From assembly GCF_016126015.1 (NCBI RefSeq), contig NZ_JAEFDB010000001.1:186001-250000 (forward strand): a DNA stretch of 64,000 nucleotides. The letters are read 5' to 3'. The notes under the pieces are model-generated. The model had not been told where the DNA came from, ran no database searches, and saw nothing but the letters and a program-made list of their open reading frames with translations. Below are positions 50,499 through 58,491 of the stretch, piece after piece. A program made the translations under genes and the position numbers. The first letter of the stretch is position 1, and each line of letters begins with the position of its first letter. The DNA comes from Capnocytophaga periodontitidis (GTDB taxonomy: Bacteria > Bacteroidota > Bacteroidia > Flavobacteriales > Flavobacteriaceae).

Positions 50499-50586
50499 TT
50501 GCTTTTTAAATCGGGTGCAAAGGTACATAAGTTTTTTGAATATGCAAAAAAAAGCCTAACTTTTTTGCTAAATATTTTTTAACTTA

Positions 50587-51501
50587 TTAAACTTCAATGC
50601 TAACAGATTTATTTTTCACCAGCTTTTCATCTTCAAAAAAGAAGTCAATACGCCCTAAATTGATACCATAGCATCCCACTTGGTTTACTAAAGTTGTTTT
50701 TTCACGGCGATTGGTTACCAAAGTAGGCTTTGGCAAGAAAGTGTGCGTATGTCCGCCAATAATCAAATCGATATACGATGTTTGATCTGCCACTTTTAAG
50801 TCGCACACCTTGTTAGGATTATCTTTGTACTCATAGCCTATGTGTGAAAGACAGATAATGAGGTCGCAATGTTCTTCGTTATGCAGTTTGCATTCCATAT
50901 CTTGGGCAATTTCTATAGGGTTGAGATATACAGTTTCACCGTACATCTGTTTGTTAACTAAGCCTTCTAACTCTACTCCTATACCAAAAACACCTATTTT
51001 GATACCATTAAGATAGTAAATTTTATAAGGGAGTGTATGTCCGTTTAAAATAGTATTGCTAAAATCATAATTAGAGATGATAAAATCGAATTTAGCGTGA
51101 GGTAATTGAGCATAGAGGCCTTCGAGAGCATTGTCAAAATCGTGATTGCCGAGAGTTGCCGCGTCGTATTTGAGCATAGACATCAGTTTGAACTCTAATT
51201 CACCTCCGTAGAAGTTGAAATAAGGAGTACCTTGAAAAATATCTCCCGCATCAAAGAGGAGAGTATAAGGGTTTTCTTGACGTATTTGGTCTATGAGTGC
51301 AGCCCTGCGTGCTACCCCTCCTTTGTTAGGATTAAAGGGGGCGGTAGCAGGTAGTGGGTCGATATGGCTGTGCACATCGTTAGTGTGCAAGATAGTAATT
51401 TGCTTGGTATTAGCGGGTTTCATTGATAAGGAACCCAATCCTCCCATCCCTACCAATAGAGAGGAAGCGCCTATATGTTTTAAAAAAGTTCTTCTTTCCA
51501 T
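50587..51501 (-). CDS. Metallophosphatase half of a split 5'-nucleotidase (UshA-type)
   Basis: A 304-residue calcineurin-like phosphatase. A twin-arginine signal (MERRTFLKHIGASSLLVGMGG) precedes ILHTNDVHSHIDP, DAGDIFQGTPYF, LGNHDFD and IIGGHTHTF, the metal-binding motifs in the usual order. The C-terminal nucleotide-binding domain of UshA is absent here and is encoded by the gene just upstream. It probably hydrolyses nucleotides or similar phosphoesters in the periplasm together with that protein. 6 bp separates the two genes. Confidence 0.88.
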   Translation of the reverse strand: MERRTFLKHIGASSLLVGMGGLGSLSMKPANTKQITILHTNDVHSHIDPLPATAPFNPNKGGVARRAALIDQIRQENPYTLLFDAGDIFQGTPYFNFYGGELEFKLMSMLKYDAATLGNHDFDNALEGLYAQLPHAKFDFIISNYDFSNTILNGHTLPYKIYYLNGIKIGVFGIGVELEGLVNKQMYGETVYLNPIEIAQDMECKLHNEEHCDLIICLSHIGYEYKDNPNKVCDLKVADQTSYIDLIIGGHTHTFLPKPTLVTNRREKTTLVNQVGCYGINLGRIDFFFEDEKLVKNKSVSIEV

Positions 51502-51507
51502 AATATA

Positions 51508-52275
51508 TTAAGGTTTATATTCAAAACGATGGTCTTCAGTAGCGTTTAAAATATCTATTTTTTTGAAGTAATCAATAAGTACGTTGCGGAGTTTATAGCC
51601 TATTTTATCAGCGTCTAAAGCGCCTTTAAAAAAGTACATTTCATCGCCTCCATTGTATAGGTAATCGGAAGTGACAACTACATAAGTTTTGTTAGGGTCA
51701 AAAGGCTTTCCATTAATGGTGAAGTGCGTGATTTTACCATCCTTAGTGATTTGTAACGACACTTGTTTAGAAAGAGGGTGGGGGAGACGGTGCTGTATGA
51801 GGTAATCAGCGAGTTCTTTTACTTTAGTTCCTGGCATAGTGAGTACAATTACCTCATTTTCAAAAGGCATCAAATTAAAAGCTGATTCCATTGTAATGGT
51901 GCCTTTAGGCAAATCGGAGCGGATACCTCCCCAATTGAGCATCACAAAATCAACCTCCTTGCCTGTGCGCTTTTTGTATGCCTCGGATACAATTTCAAAG
52001 GTAGCATCAGCCATAAAATTGCTGATTCCTGTGTTAAGCAAGGTGGTTTTCCTATCCTTTACTAAATCACGAGCATTTTCAGCTAAAACGGTAGACATTT
52101 CTGCTTTGATACGCTCTCTATACGGACTTATAAAATTTTCTATATCAGTTTTTTGTGATATAGATTCGGTAACGGGAATATTTTTGCTACGCTCTTTTGT
52201 AACAGTGTATTTAGCAGGGGTGCAAGAGGCTAAAAAGGCAAATGTTACAAATAATACAAAAAAATAATGCTTCAT
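51508..52275 (-). CDS. 5'-nucleotidase C-terminal domain lipoprotein (other half)
   Basis: A 255-residue protein from ATG 52275: MKHYFFVLFVTFAFLASC is a lipoprotein signal. LLNTGISNFMADATFE, DFVMLNWGGIRSDLPKG, AFNLMPFENEVIVLTMPG and VVTSDYLYNGGDEMYFF are the 5_nucleotid_C (substrate-binding) domain. It has no phosphatase domain. The first gene of a two-gene unit with the catalytic half. An ATG 18 bp upstream is less likely because it weakens the signal peptide. Confidence 0.87.
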   Translation of the reverse strand: MKHYFFVLFVTFAFLASCTPAKYTVTKERSKNIPVTESISQKTDIENFISPYRERIKAEMSTVLAENARDLVKDRKTTLLNTGISNFMADATFEIVSEAYKKRTGKEVDFVMLNWGGIRSDLPKGTITMESAFNLMPFENEVIVLTMPGTKVKELADYLIQHRLPHPLSKQVSLQITKDGKITHFTINGKPFDPNKTYVVVTSDYLYNGGDEMYFFKGALDADKIGYKLRNVLIDYFKKIDILNATEDHRFEYKP

Positions 52276-52322
52276 TATATCAAACTTTCTCATAAATATG
52301 TTTTTATTTTAAAAATTATTTT

Positions 52323-52330
52323 TACCTTTG
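52323..52330 (+). promoter_or_regulatory. -7 box of the DUF6913-dapA unit
   Basis: TACCTTTG matches TAnnTTTG. It overlaps the TTG at 52328 that a gene finder would use as start, so that start cannot be right. Confidence 0.65.
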
Positions 52331-52357
52331 CAATCACACGCAAAATTACAATATATT

Positions 52358-52876
52358 TTGGACATCATAAAGAATTTTTACCTAAAAAATAAAATTCGCA
52401 AGAATTTTAAAGCCTTAGAAAAGTATAACAAAAGGTTAGACAGCGACTTAGTGAAAGTAGGCTGTATTGTGGATATGGATGTAGTGAAGGAAGTTAACCC
52501 TCTGTTAGAGTTAATGAAATACTATTCCATACGTCCTGAAAACTATATTGTTTTAGGATATAAGCACACTTCAGAAGAAACTCACGCTAATGGAGTTCCT
52601 TTTTTAGTAGATAAAGAAATTAATTGGCAAGGAAAGGTGAGAAATTATCATGCTGATCGTTTAGCAGAACAGGAATATGATTTGCTCATCAACTATTTCA
52701 ATGAACCTAAATTGCCCTTGCTCTTACTATCCTCATCAATAAAAGCAAAATTGAGAATAGGGTTTCAAGGAATTGATATGCAGTATAACGATATTACTAT
52801 TGCTTGCCCACTTACTGAAGAAAGAGTTTTTACTGAAGAAGTAAAAAAAGTATTAGGAACCATTATTCATAAATAA
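52358..52876 (+). CDS. DUF6913-like protein, non-ATG start
   Basis: A soluble protein of about 172 residues: LKNKIRKNFKALEKYNKRLD, VKVGCIVDMDVVKEVNPLL, and RIGFQGIDMQYNDITIAC. The pattern resembles the small flavobacterial family DUF6913, often next to dapA; the assignment is tentative. The longest frame begins with TTG 52328, but this lies inside the promoter box. TTG at 52358, about 23 nt after the predicted start site, is the best candidate; no ATG is available near the start. dapA follows 6 bp later. Confidence 0.62.
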   Translation: MDIIKNFYLKNKIRKNFKALEKYNKRLDSDLVKVGCIVDMDVVKEVNPLLELMKYYSIRPENYIVLGYKHTSEETHANGVPFLVDKEINWQGKVRNYHADRLAEQEYDLLINYFNEPKLPLLLLSSSIKAKLRIGFQGIDMQYNDITIACPLTEERVFTEEVKKVLGTIIHK

Positions 52877-52882
52877 GAAGTT

Positions 52883-53755
52883 ATGACAAACCAACTAACA
52901 GGAACTGGTGTAGCTCTCATTACACCTTTTACAAAAAACAATCAGGTGGATACTGAAGCACTTGCCCGCATTGTGGACTATGTAACCGAAGGCGGAGTGG
53001 AATTTATAGTAGCCTTAGGTACTACCAGTGAATCCCCTACGCTTACTAAAGATGAAAAACGCATCGTACGCGAGACAATTATCAAGGCTAATAAAGGACG
53101 TTTGCCTTTAGTTTTAGGTATAGGTGGTAACAATACCCAAAATGTAATTGACGAAATCAAACAGACCGATTTGTCTCCGTTTGTAGCAATTTTATCAGTA
53201 ACACCTTATTACAACAAGCCTTCGCAAAACGGCTTATATGCACACTTTGCCGCCATTGCGAAAGAAAGTACACTCCCTATTATTTTGTATAATGTACCAG
53301 GACGTACAGGAGTATCGATGACGACTGAAACTGTCGTGCGTTTAGCAAATGATTTTGAGAATATTGTAGCAATTAAAGAAGCATCGGGCAATTTGCTGCT
53401 CGATATGAATATCATCAAAGATATGCCTAAAGATTTTATTTTGCTCTCTGGTGACGATGCTACTACTTTGCCTGCGGTGTATATGGGAGGAAGTGGAGCA
53501 ATTTCTGTGATAGGAATTGCTTATCCTAAAGAATTTTCAGAAATGGTGCATTTAGGACGACAAGGAAAAACAGTTGAGGCTAACAAACTTCAATATAAAT
53601 TGCTTCCTAGAACAGCATTAGCTTTTAAAGAAGGAAATCCTATAGGAATTAAAGCTATGTTAGCGGCTAAAGGTTTGTGCGAACCTTATGTGCGTTTGCC
53701 TTTAGTAGAGGCATCAGAAGAATTGAAAAAAGCAATAAGCGATTTGAAAGATTAA
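52883..53755 (+). CDS. dapA: 4-hydroxy-tetrahydrodipicolinate synthase
   Basis: A 290-residue TIM-barrel lyase that condenses pyruvate and aspartate semialdehyde. The Schiff-base lysine is Lys165 in VAIKEASGN; Tyr136 is in ILYNVPGRTG; GTTSESPTL (46-54) holds the Thr of the proton relay. The last 6 codons and the stop lie in a perfect inverted repeat shared with the convergent L,D-transpeptidase gene. Confidence 0.95.
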   Translation: MTNQLTGTGVALITPFTKNNQVDTEALARIVDYVTEGGVEFIVALGTTSESPTLTKDEKRIVRETIIKANKGRLPLVLGIGGNNTQNVIDEIKQTDLSPFVAILSVTPYYNKPSQNGLYAHFAAIAKESTLPIILYNVPGRTGVSMTTETVVRLANDFENIVAIKEASGNLLLDMNIIKDMPKDFILLSGDDATTLPAVYMGGSGAISVIGIAYPKEFSEMVHLGRQGKTVEANKLQYKLLPRTALAFKEGNPIGIKAMLAAKGLCEPYVRLPLVEASEELKKAISDLKD

Positions 53756-53769
53756 CTTTCAAATCGCTT
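53737..53769. terminator. Bidirectional terminator within the ends of two convergent genes
   Basis: AAGCGATTTGAAAG (53737-53750), loop ATTAA, CTTTCAAATCGCTT (53756-53769): a perfect 14-bp stem. The loop holds the overlapping stop codons of dapA (plus) and the transpeptidase gene (minus). T-rich stretches follow on both strands. Confidence 0.88.
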
Positions 53770-55443
53770 TATTTCTTTTAACTGTTCGTTATCGAGATCA
53801 TAGATGTCGTTTTTTAAAGTTAATTCGCCGTTTTCATCTATAAAAGCGGTGTAGTAAAGAATATTTATTTTGTACTTCGTTTTTAAAGCAATGCGATATT
53901 GAGATCGCTTGCCATTCATAGCTTCATTTACTTTTTCTAAAGTCCAAGGTGTTTCAGTAGCTTCATTTTTCAATAGCTGATAAGCTAATTCATTAGGGTT
54001 TTGCACACGCACACAACCGTGACTTAAGGCGCGATCATCACGCTGAAAGAAATATTTAGAAGGAGTGTCGTGCAGGTAAATACTCATACCATTAGTGAGT
54101 ATGAACTTCACTAACCCCAAGGAGTTATAGGCTGATGGAGCTTCTACAAAGTGGAAACCGCGTTTGTGTACAGAAGGGTCTGTCCAATCAATGGTAGTAG
54201 GGTCTACCTTTTTGCCCTTTTCATACATAGTATAACCTCTTTTTTGGTATTTTTCGGGATCGGCTTGTGATATAATCTGTGGGAGCATTTCCTTTTTTAT
54301 AATACTTTGTGGAACCGACCACGTAGGGCGGAATTCTACATAGCGAATGGTATCGGTAAAAATAGGTGTAGGGGTTTCTGTTCTACCTACTACTACACGT
54401 GTTTGAAATTGTAACGAGTCCTTGTGAAAGAGCAATAATTTGAAATCGGGGATGTTCACCAAAGCGTAGTGTTCGCCTAAATCGTTATTGAACACGCGCA
54501 TACGTTCCATATTCAGTTGTAACAAATCGCGTTTACGACTTTTGTTCATATTCAGGAAGTAAAGTGTTTGTTTTCCTAACAAGCCATCAGCTGTAAGTCC
54601 GTTGCTTTTTTGGAAACGTTGTACTGTTTTGATAAGGGTACTATCTACCATTTGAGCCTCAATTTCAGGAGTAGCATAAAAACCCTTCTGTTTGAGTCCA
54701 TTGCGCAAATGTACCACTATAGGGGAAGTATAGCCATATACAAAATCCTTTGCGGGAAAATCAATGGTAATAAAAGTATCTACCGCTTGTTTTTTGAGTT
54801 GTAGATAGAGTGCTTTCATCTGCTCATACTGCTTGTTTTGAGGAAACAGTGGTATAATAACGCTTGCTAAAGAAGTTTTATCACCTATATACAATAATAG
54901 GTCAATATTTTTCTGAGCATCATATTTAGGCTTGATCCAAGTGTGTTTGCCATAAGCAATTCTTGTAAATCTACCGCTGGTAAGGTGTTTGGTAAACAAT
55001 AAGAACGAGGCAGTAATTTCCTTGTCTAAGGAAGCTTTGTAATCATCGGATAACTGGTGAGCATAACTACTATCCACTGCTTTTTTCAGAGCAGTACGCC
55101 TATAAGTTTCAGGTGCCAAGCCATCGTTAGCAACACTGTCTAAAACAGAAAGATACTCTTTAAATAAGCGTGAAGGAATATCTTGGTAGAGCCAACGTGT
55201 TTTGCCACCATTTTGTATATAATAGGTGTAAGTTTCAGATTGGATACCTTTTTTGTTGTGAGTGTCCAAGATGGGAAGATTTTCAAAAGTAGCAGCCGTA
55301 GTATCTACTGCTATAGTAAGAGCTTCGGCATAAATTTCTTCACCAGTTTCTCTCAGTGATGAATCAGGGTGTGAAGCAGGATTTTTCTTACAGCTTTGGA
55401 GTATAGCAAGAGCAGCTATTAAAAAGTAGAGTTTAAATTTCAT
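53752..55443 (-). CDS. L,D-transpeptidase (YcbB/LdtD-like), lipoprotein
   Basis: A 563-residue protein. MKFKLYFLIAALAILQSC is a lipoprotein signal. A helical N-terminal region is followed by a peptidoglycan-binding segment (VDSTLIKTVQRFQKSNGLTADG, about 265-290) and a YkuD catalytic domain whose active-site motif is SHGCVRVQNPNEL. Such enzymes make 3-3 cross-links in peptidoglycan or attach proteins to it. It overlaps dapA by 3 bp at the ends. The order of domains and the length fit the YcbB group. Confidence 0.9.
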   Translation of the reverse strand: MKFKLYFLIAALAILQSCKKNPASHPDSSLRETGEEIYAEALTIAVDTTAATFENLPILDTHNKKGIQSETYTYYIQNGGKTRWLYQDIPSRLFKEYLSVLDSVANDGLAPETYRRTALKKAVDSSYAHQLSDDYKASLDKEITASFLLFTKHLTSGRFTRIAYGKHTWIKPKYDAQKNIDLLLYIGDKTSLASVIIPLFPQNKQYEQMKALYLQLKKQAVDTFITIDFPAKDFVYGYTSPIVVHLRNGLKQKGFYATPEIEAQMVDSTLIKTVQRFQKSNGLTADGLLGKQTLYFLNMNKSRKRDLLQLNMERMRVFNNDLGEHYALVNIPDFKLLLFHKDSLQFQTRVVVGRTETPTPIFTDTIRYVEFRPTWSVPQSIIKKEMLPQIISQADPEKYQKRGYTMYEKGKKVDPTTIDWTDPSVHKRGFHFVEAPSAYNSLGLVKFILTNGMSIYLHDTPSKYFFQRDDRALSHGCVRVQNPNELAYQLLKNEATETPWTLEKVNEAMNGKRSQYRIALKTKYKINILYYTAFIDENGELTLKNDIYDLDNEQLKEIKRFES

Positions 55444-55513
55444 TGTATAAAAAAAATGTTACAATTAAGCGGCAAAAGTACTCTTTTTTTTTCCACTTAA
55501 ACAAATGATAATA

Positions 55514-55577
55514 AAATGACCTTGCTAAAGATATATACCTTGTGGAGAGATAATCAAATCTTTGGCAAGGTTATGTT
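55514..55577 (-). terminator. Long hairpin downstream of bioA
   Basis: Minus strand: ATAACCTTGCCAAAGAT and ATCTTTAGCAAGGTCAT pair nearly perfectly over 17 bp around a 30-nt loop that contains another ACCTTGT-like arm. A TTTTATT stretch follows. Likely end of the moxR-bioA operon. Confidence 0.6.
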
Positions 55578-55579
55578 TT

Positions 55580-56857
55580 TTACAAATTAGAGAACTTCTG
55601 TATTGCTTCTTCTAAAACATCGTACACTCGGTCTAATTGAGCATCTGTGATGATGTAAGGGGGCAAAATGTAGATAATATTTCCCACCGGACGCAGTATT
55701 ACGCCTTCTGAGATGAAGAAGTTGTACAGTTTATCTCTGAATGAGCCGTAGTAGTCAGTATTTTGAGAGGTTTTGAGGTCGAATGCCAAAATAACACCTA
55801 AGGTACGTGCATTCTCTACCGATGGATATTTCGCAATACGGGCTAAAAACTCCTGATGACGACGTGCAATACGTTTTAAGTTGGCTTGCATTTCGTCACT
55901 TTCCAATATGCGAATAGCTTCTAAGGCAATCGCACAGCCCGTGGGGTTTGCCGTAAAGGTATGTCCGTGGAAAAGAGCTTTGTTCACGTCTTCACTGTAA
56001 AAACCGTCGAATATCTCTTGGGTAGCAGTAGTTACTGCAAGCGGAATCGTTCCTCCTGTAAGAGCTTTCGATAAGCACATAATATCGGGTTTGTGAGTGA
56101 GATAGTCCGAAGCAAAAGTGCGCCCTGTACGCCCGAAGCCTGTCATTACCTCGTCGGCAATGGTAATCACACCATTTTCTTGTGCGATATGAATCAGCTT
56201 GTCTAAGGCTTCTGGTTCATAAATTTGCATTCCTGAAGCTCCTTGTACTAAGGCTTCAAATATAAAGGCGGCAGGGTGATGTTCGGCAATCACTTCTTTT
56301 AGTTTTTTAGCAGCTGCATCGCTTCCTTTTTTGGGTAACGGTATGCGCACTACTTTCAACAAGTGTTCTTTAAAAGCATCAGTAAAGAATGAAATACCCG
56401 AAGCTGCCATAGCGGCAAAGGTATCTCCGTGAAATGCATCTTCAAAAGCAACTACCGTAAAGCGTTTCTCGCCTTTATTGAAAAAGTACTGTAACGCCAT
56501 CTTGATACCTACTTCCACTGCTGTCGACCCGTTGTCCGAGAAGAATACTTTCTGTTGGTTTTTAGGCAGGATACTGATAAGCTTTTCAGCAAGCTCTACC
56601 GCAGGTCGGTGTGTAAAGCCACCAAAGAGCACGTGCTCTAATTGAGTGAGTTGTTTGTAGGCAGCTTGCGCTAATCGCTCGTTGCTATGCCCATAGGGGT
56701 TCACCCACCAACTGGCAATGGCATCTATGTATTCTTTGCCGTCCTCGTCCCAAAGGAGAGCATCTTTTCCTTTCACAATTCCAATAGGTTTGGCAGCCGT
56801 TTGATGTTGGGTATACGGGTGCCACAAATGTTTTTCGTCTCGCTGTTGTAAATTCAT
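55580..56857 (-). CDS. bioA: Adenosylmethionine-8-amino-7-oxononanoate aminotransferase
   Basis: A 425-residue PLP aminotransferase of biotin synthesis. HLWHPYTQHQTA at the start is specific for BioA; ASWWVNPYGHSN, FSDNGSTAVEVGIKMA, DEVMTGFGRTG and the PLP lysine in CLSKALTGG follow. ATG 56857 overlaps the nth stop (ATGA). An in-frame start 111 bp further up lies inside nth and is rejected. No other bio gene is in the window. Confidence 0.94.
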   Translation of the reverse strand: MNLQQRDEKHLWHPYTQHQTAAKPIGIVKGKDALLWDEDGKEYIDAIASWWVNPYGHSNERLAQAAYKQLTQLEHVLFGGFTHRPAVELAEKLISILPKNQQKVFFSDNGSTAVEVGIKMALQYFFNKGEKRFTVVAFEDAFHGDTFAAMAASGISFFTDAFKEHLLKVVRIPLPKKGSDAAAKKLKEVIAEHHPAAFIFEALVQGASGMQIYEPEALDKLIHIAQENGVITIADEVMTGFGRTGRTFASDYLTHKPDIMCLSKALTGGTIPLAVTTATQEIFDGFYSEDVNKALFHGHTFTANPTGCAIALEAIRILESDEMQANLKRIARRHQEFLARIAKYPSVENARTLGVILAFDLKTSQNTDYYGSFRDKLYNFFISEGVILRPVGNIIYILPPYIITDAQLDRVYDVLEEAIQKFSNL

Positions 56858-57483
56858 TTTTTCGATTGTATAATGGTTTTGGTTATGATATCTTTTTCCA
56901 TATTCCAGCCTCTCGCCGGACTGTATTCGCGCCCGTACAAGATGATTTGCACGTGCAGTTTGTTCCATTTTTCTTTGGGGAAGAGTCGTTTGGCATCTTT
57001 CTCAGTTTGCACTACCGAGCTACCGTCGGAAAGCTTCCAGCGGTGCATCAGTCGGTGTATATGGGTATCAACGGGGAAGGTCGGAATGCCAAAGGCTTGT
57101 GCAAGAACAACGCTGGCAGTTTTATGTCCTACTGAGGGGAGAGCCTCTAAAGCCTCAAAGGTCTGAGGAACTTCACCGTTGTATTTGTCTATGAGTATTT
57201 GGGAAAGCCCGTGAATACCTTTAGATTTCATAGGAGCAAGCCCTAAGGGTTTGATAATTTCCTGTATTTCGTCCACCGAAAGTAGTACCATATCATACGG
57301 ATTGTCCGCTTTGCTAAATAGAATAGGCGTGATTTGGTTCACCCGTGCATCGGTAGTTTGAGCCGATAAGAGTACGGCTATTAGTAAGGTATAAGGGTCT
57401 TTGTGCTGTAGAGGTATAGTGATTTCAGGATAGATACTTTCAAGTGTATCAATGATGAATTTTACTTTTTCTTTTTTTTTCAT
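56854..57483 (-). CDS. nth: Endonuclease III, lacking the Fe-S cluster cysteines
   Basis: A 209-residue DNA glycosylase/AP lyase. The helix-hairpin-helix LEALPSVGHKTASVVLAQAF carries the catalytic Lys (GHKTA) and the catalytic Asp is in PVDTHIHRL. The C-terminal region, where E. coli Nth has four Cys for [4Fe-4S], reads LYGREYSPARGWNMEKDIIT and has no Cys. It should still fold, as other cluster-free homologues are known in Bacteroidota. It overlaps bioA by 4 bp and lies 5 bp after batA. Confidence 0.92.
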   Translation of the reverse strand: MKKKEKVKFIIDTLESIYPEITIPLQHKDPYTLLIAVLLSAQTTDARVNQITPILFSKADNPYDMVLLSVDEIQEIIKPLGLAPMKSKGIHGLSQILIDKYNGEVPQTFEALEALPSVGHKTASVVLAQAFGIPTFPVDTHIHRLMHRWKLSDGSSVVQTEKDAKRLFPKEKWNKLHVQIILYGREYSPARGWNMEKDIITKTIIQSKK

Positions 57484-57488
57484 TTGTA

Positions 57489-58490
57489 TTATATTTCATT
57501 CCTAAAAACAGTGTGTTTTAAAAGGAATTCAAGTAACAATAGTACAGTAGCAATGATTACTAATAAGCGGAATTTTTCGTCTACTTCAGTGTATTTAAAC
57601 TCTTCAATTTTAGAGGTTTCTAATTTGTTGATTTCGTCGTAAATTTGTTGGAGTTTTTGGTTGTTAGTAGCGCGGAAATAACGTCCGTGAGTTATTTGTG
57701 CAATTTTTTTCATCAACGATTCATCTATTTCTACTTGTAGCATTCGGTACATTATGCTACCATCGGGGTTGAGAGCGTAAGGCGAAAGCGCCATACCATT
57801 AGTACCAATACCTACGGTATACACTTTGATACCATATTCGGCAGCTAATTCGGCAGCGATAAGCGGGTCGATTACCCCAGTGTTGTTTACCCCATCGGTA
57901 AGGAGAATAATCACTCTACTTTTAGCTTTGCTCTCTTTGAGTCGATTTACAGCAGTTGCTAACCCCATACCTATAGCAGTTCCATCTTCTACTTGTCCAT
58001 AAGTAAGTTCAGCTAATGAGTTAAGAATGATACTCTTATCGGTAGTTACAGGTGTTTTGGTATAGCTTTCTCCAGCGTATACTACCAATCCAATGCGGTC
58101 ATTAGGACGATCTTTAACAAACTGAGAGGCTACTTTTTTCAAGGCTTCAAAGCGGTTAGGTTTCAAGTCTTGAGAAAGCATACTTGATGAAACATCTATT
58201 GCCATCACAATATCTATCCCATCAGTAATTTTAGTTTGTGCATTTTCAGAATGTGTTTGAGGGCGTGCTAAAGCTATAGTAATTAAGGCAACGGCTAATA
58301 GACGCAAAGCAAAAAGAGAATGGTATAAGTAATCCTTCCACGAACTTATCTTTCTAAAAGCGATGGTAGACGATAGTGTAACATTTGGTTTAGATTTTTT
58401 ATTCCAATACATGTACCAAGCTACCATTAGCGGTAAAACTAACAGCAACCAAAAGAACTGAGGATTGGCAAATGTAATATTTTTAAGCAT
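57489..58490 (-). CDS. batA: BatA-like VWA-domain membrane protein
   Basis: A 333-residue protein: two N-terminal helices (about 10-25 and 55-75), a von Willebrand A domain with the metal site MAIDVSSSMLSQDL and VIILLTDGVNNTG, and a C-terminal helix (about 308-325). Bat proteins support aerotolerance in Bacteroides and act with MoxR-type ATPases. It lies 1 bp after the BatD-like gene. Confidence 0.9.
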   Translation of the reverse strand: MLKNITFANPQFFWLLLVLPLMVAWYMYWNKKSKPNVTLSSTIAFRKISSWKDYLYHSLFALRLLAVALITIALARPQTHSENAQTKITDGIDIVMAIDVSSSMLSQDLKPNRFEALKKVASQFVKDRPNDRIGLVVYAGESYTKTPVTTDKSIILNSLAELTYGQVEDGTAIGMGLATAVNRLKESKAKSRVIILLTDGVNNTGVIDPLIAAELAAEYGIKVYTVGIGTNGMALSPYALNPDGSIMYRMLQVEIDESLMKKIAQITHGRYFRATNNQKLQQIYDEINKLETSKIEEFKYTEVDEKFRLLVIIATVLLLLEFLLKHTVFRNEI

Positions 58491-58491
58491 A

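Noticed and set aside
56858-56968. Extended start of bioA
   Set aside because: The extension lies within nth; ATG 56857 forms the ATGA overlap and gives the normal BioA start.
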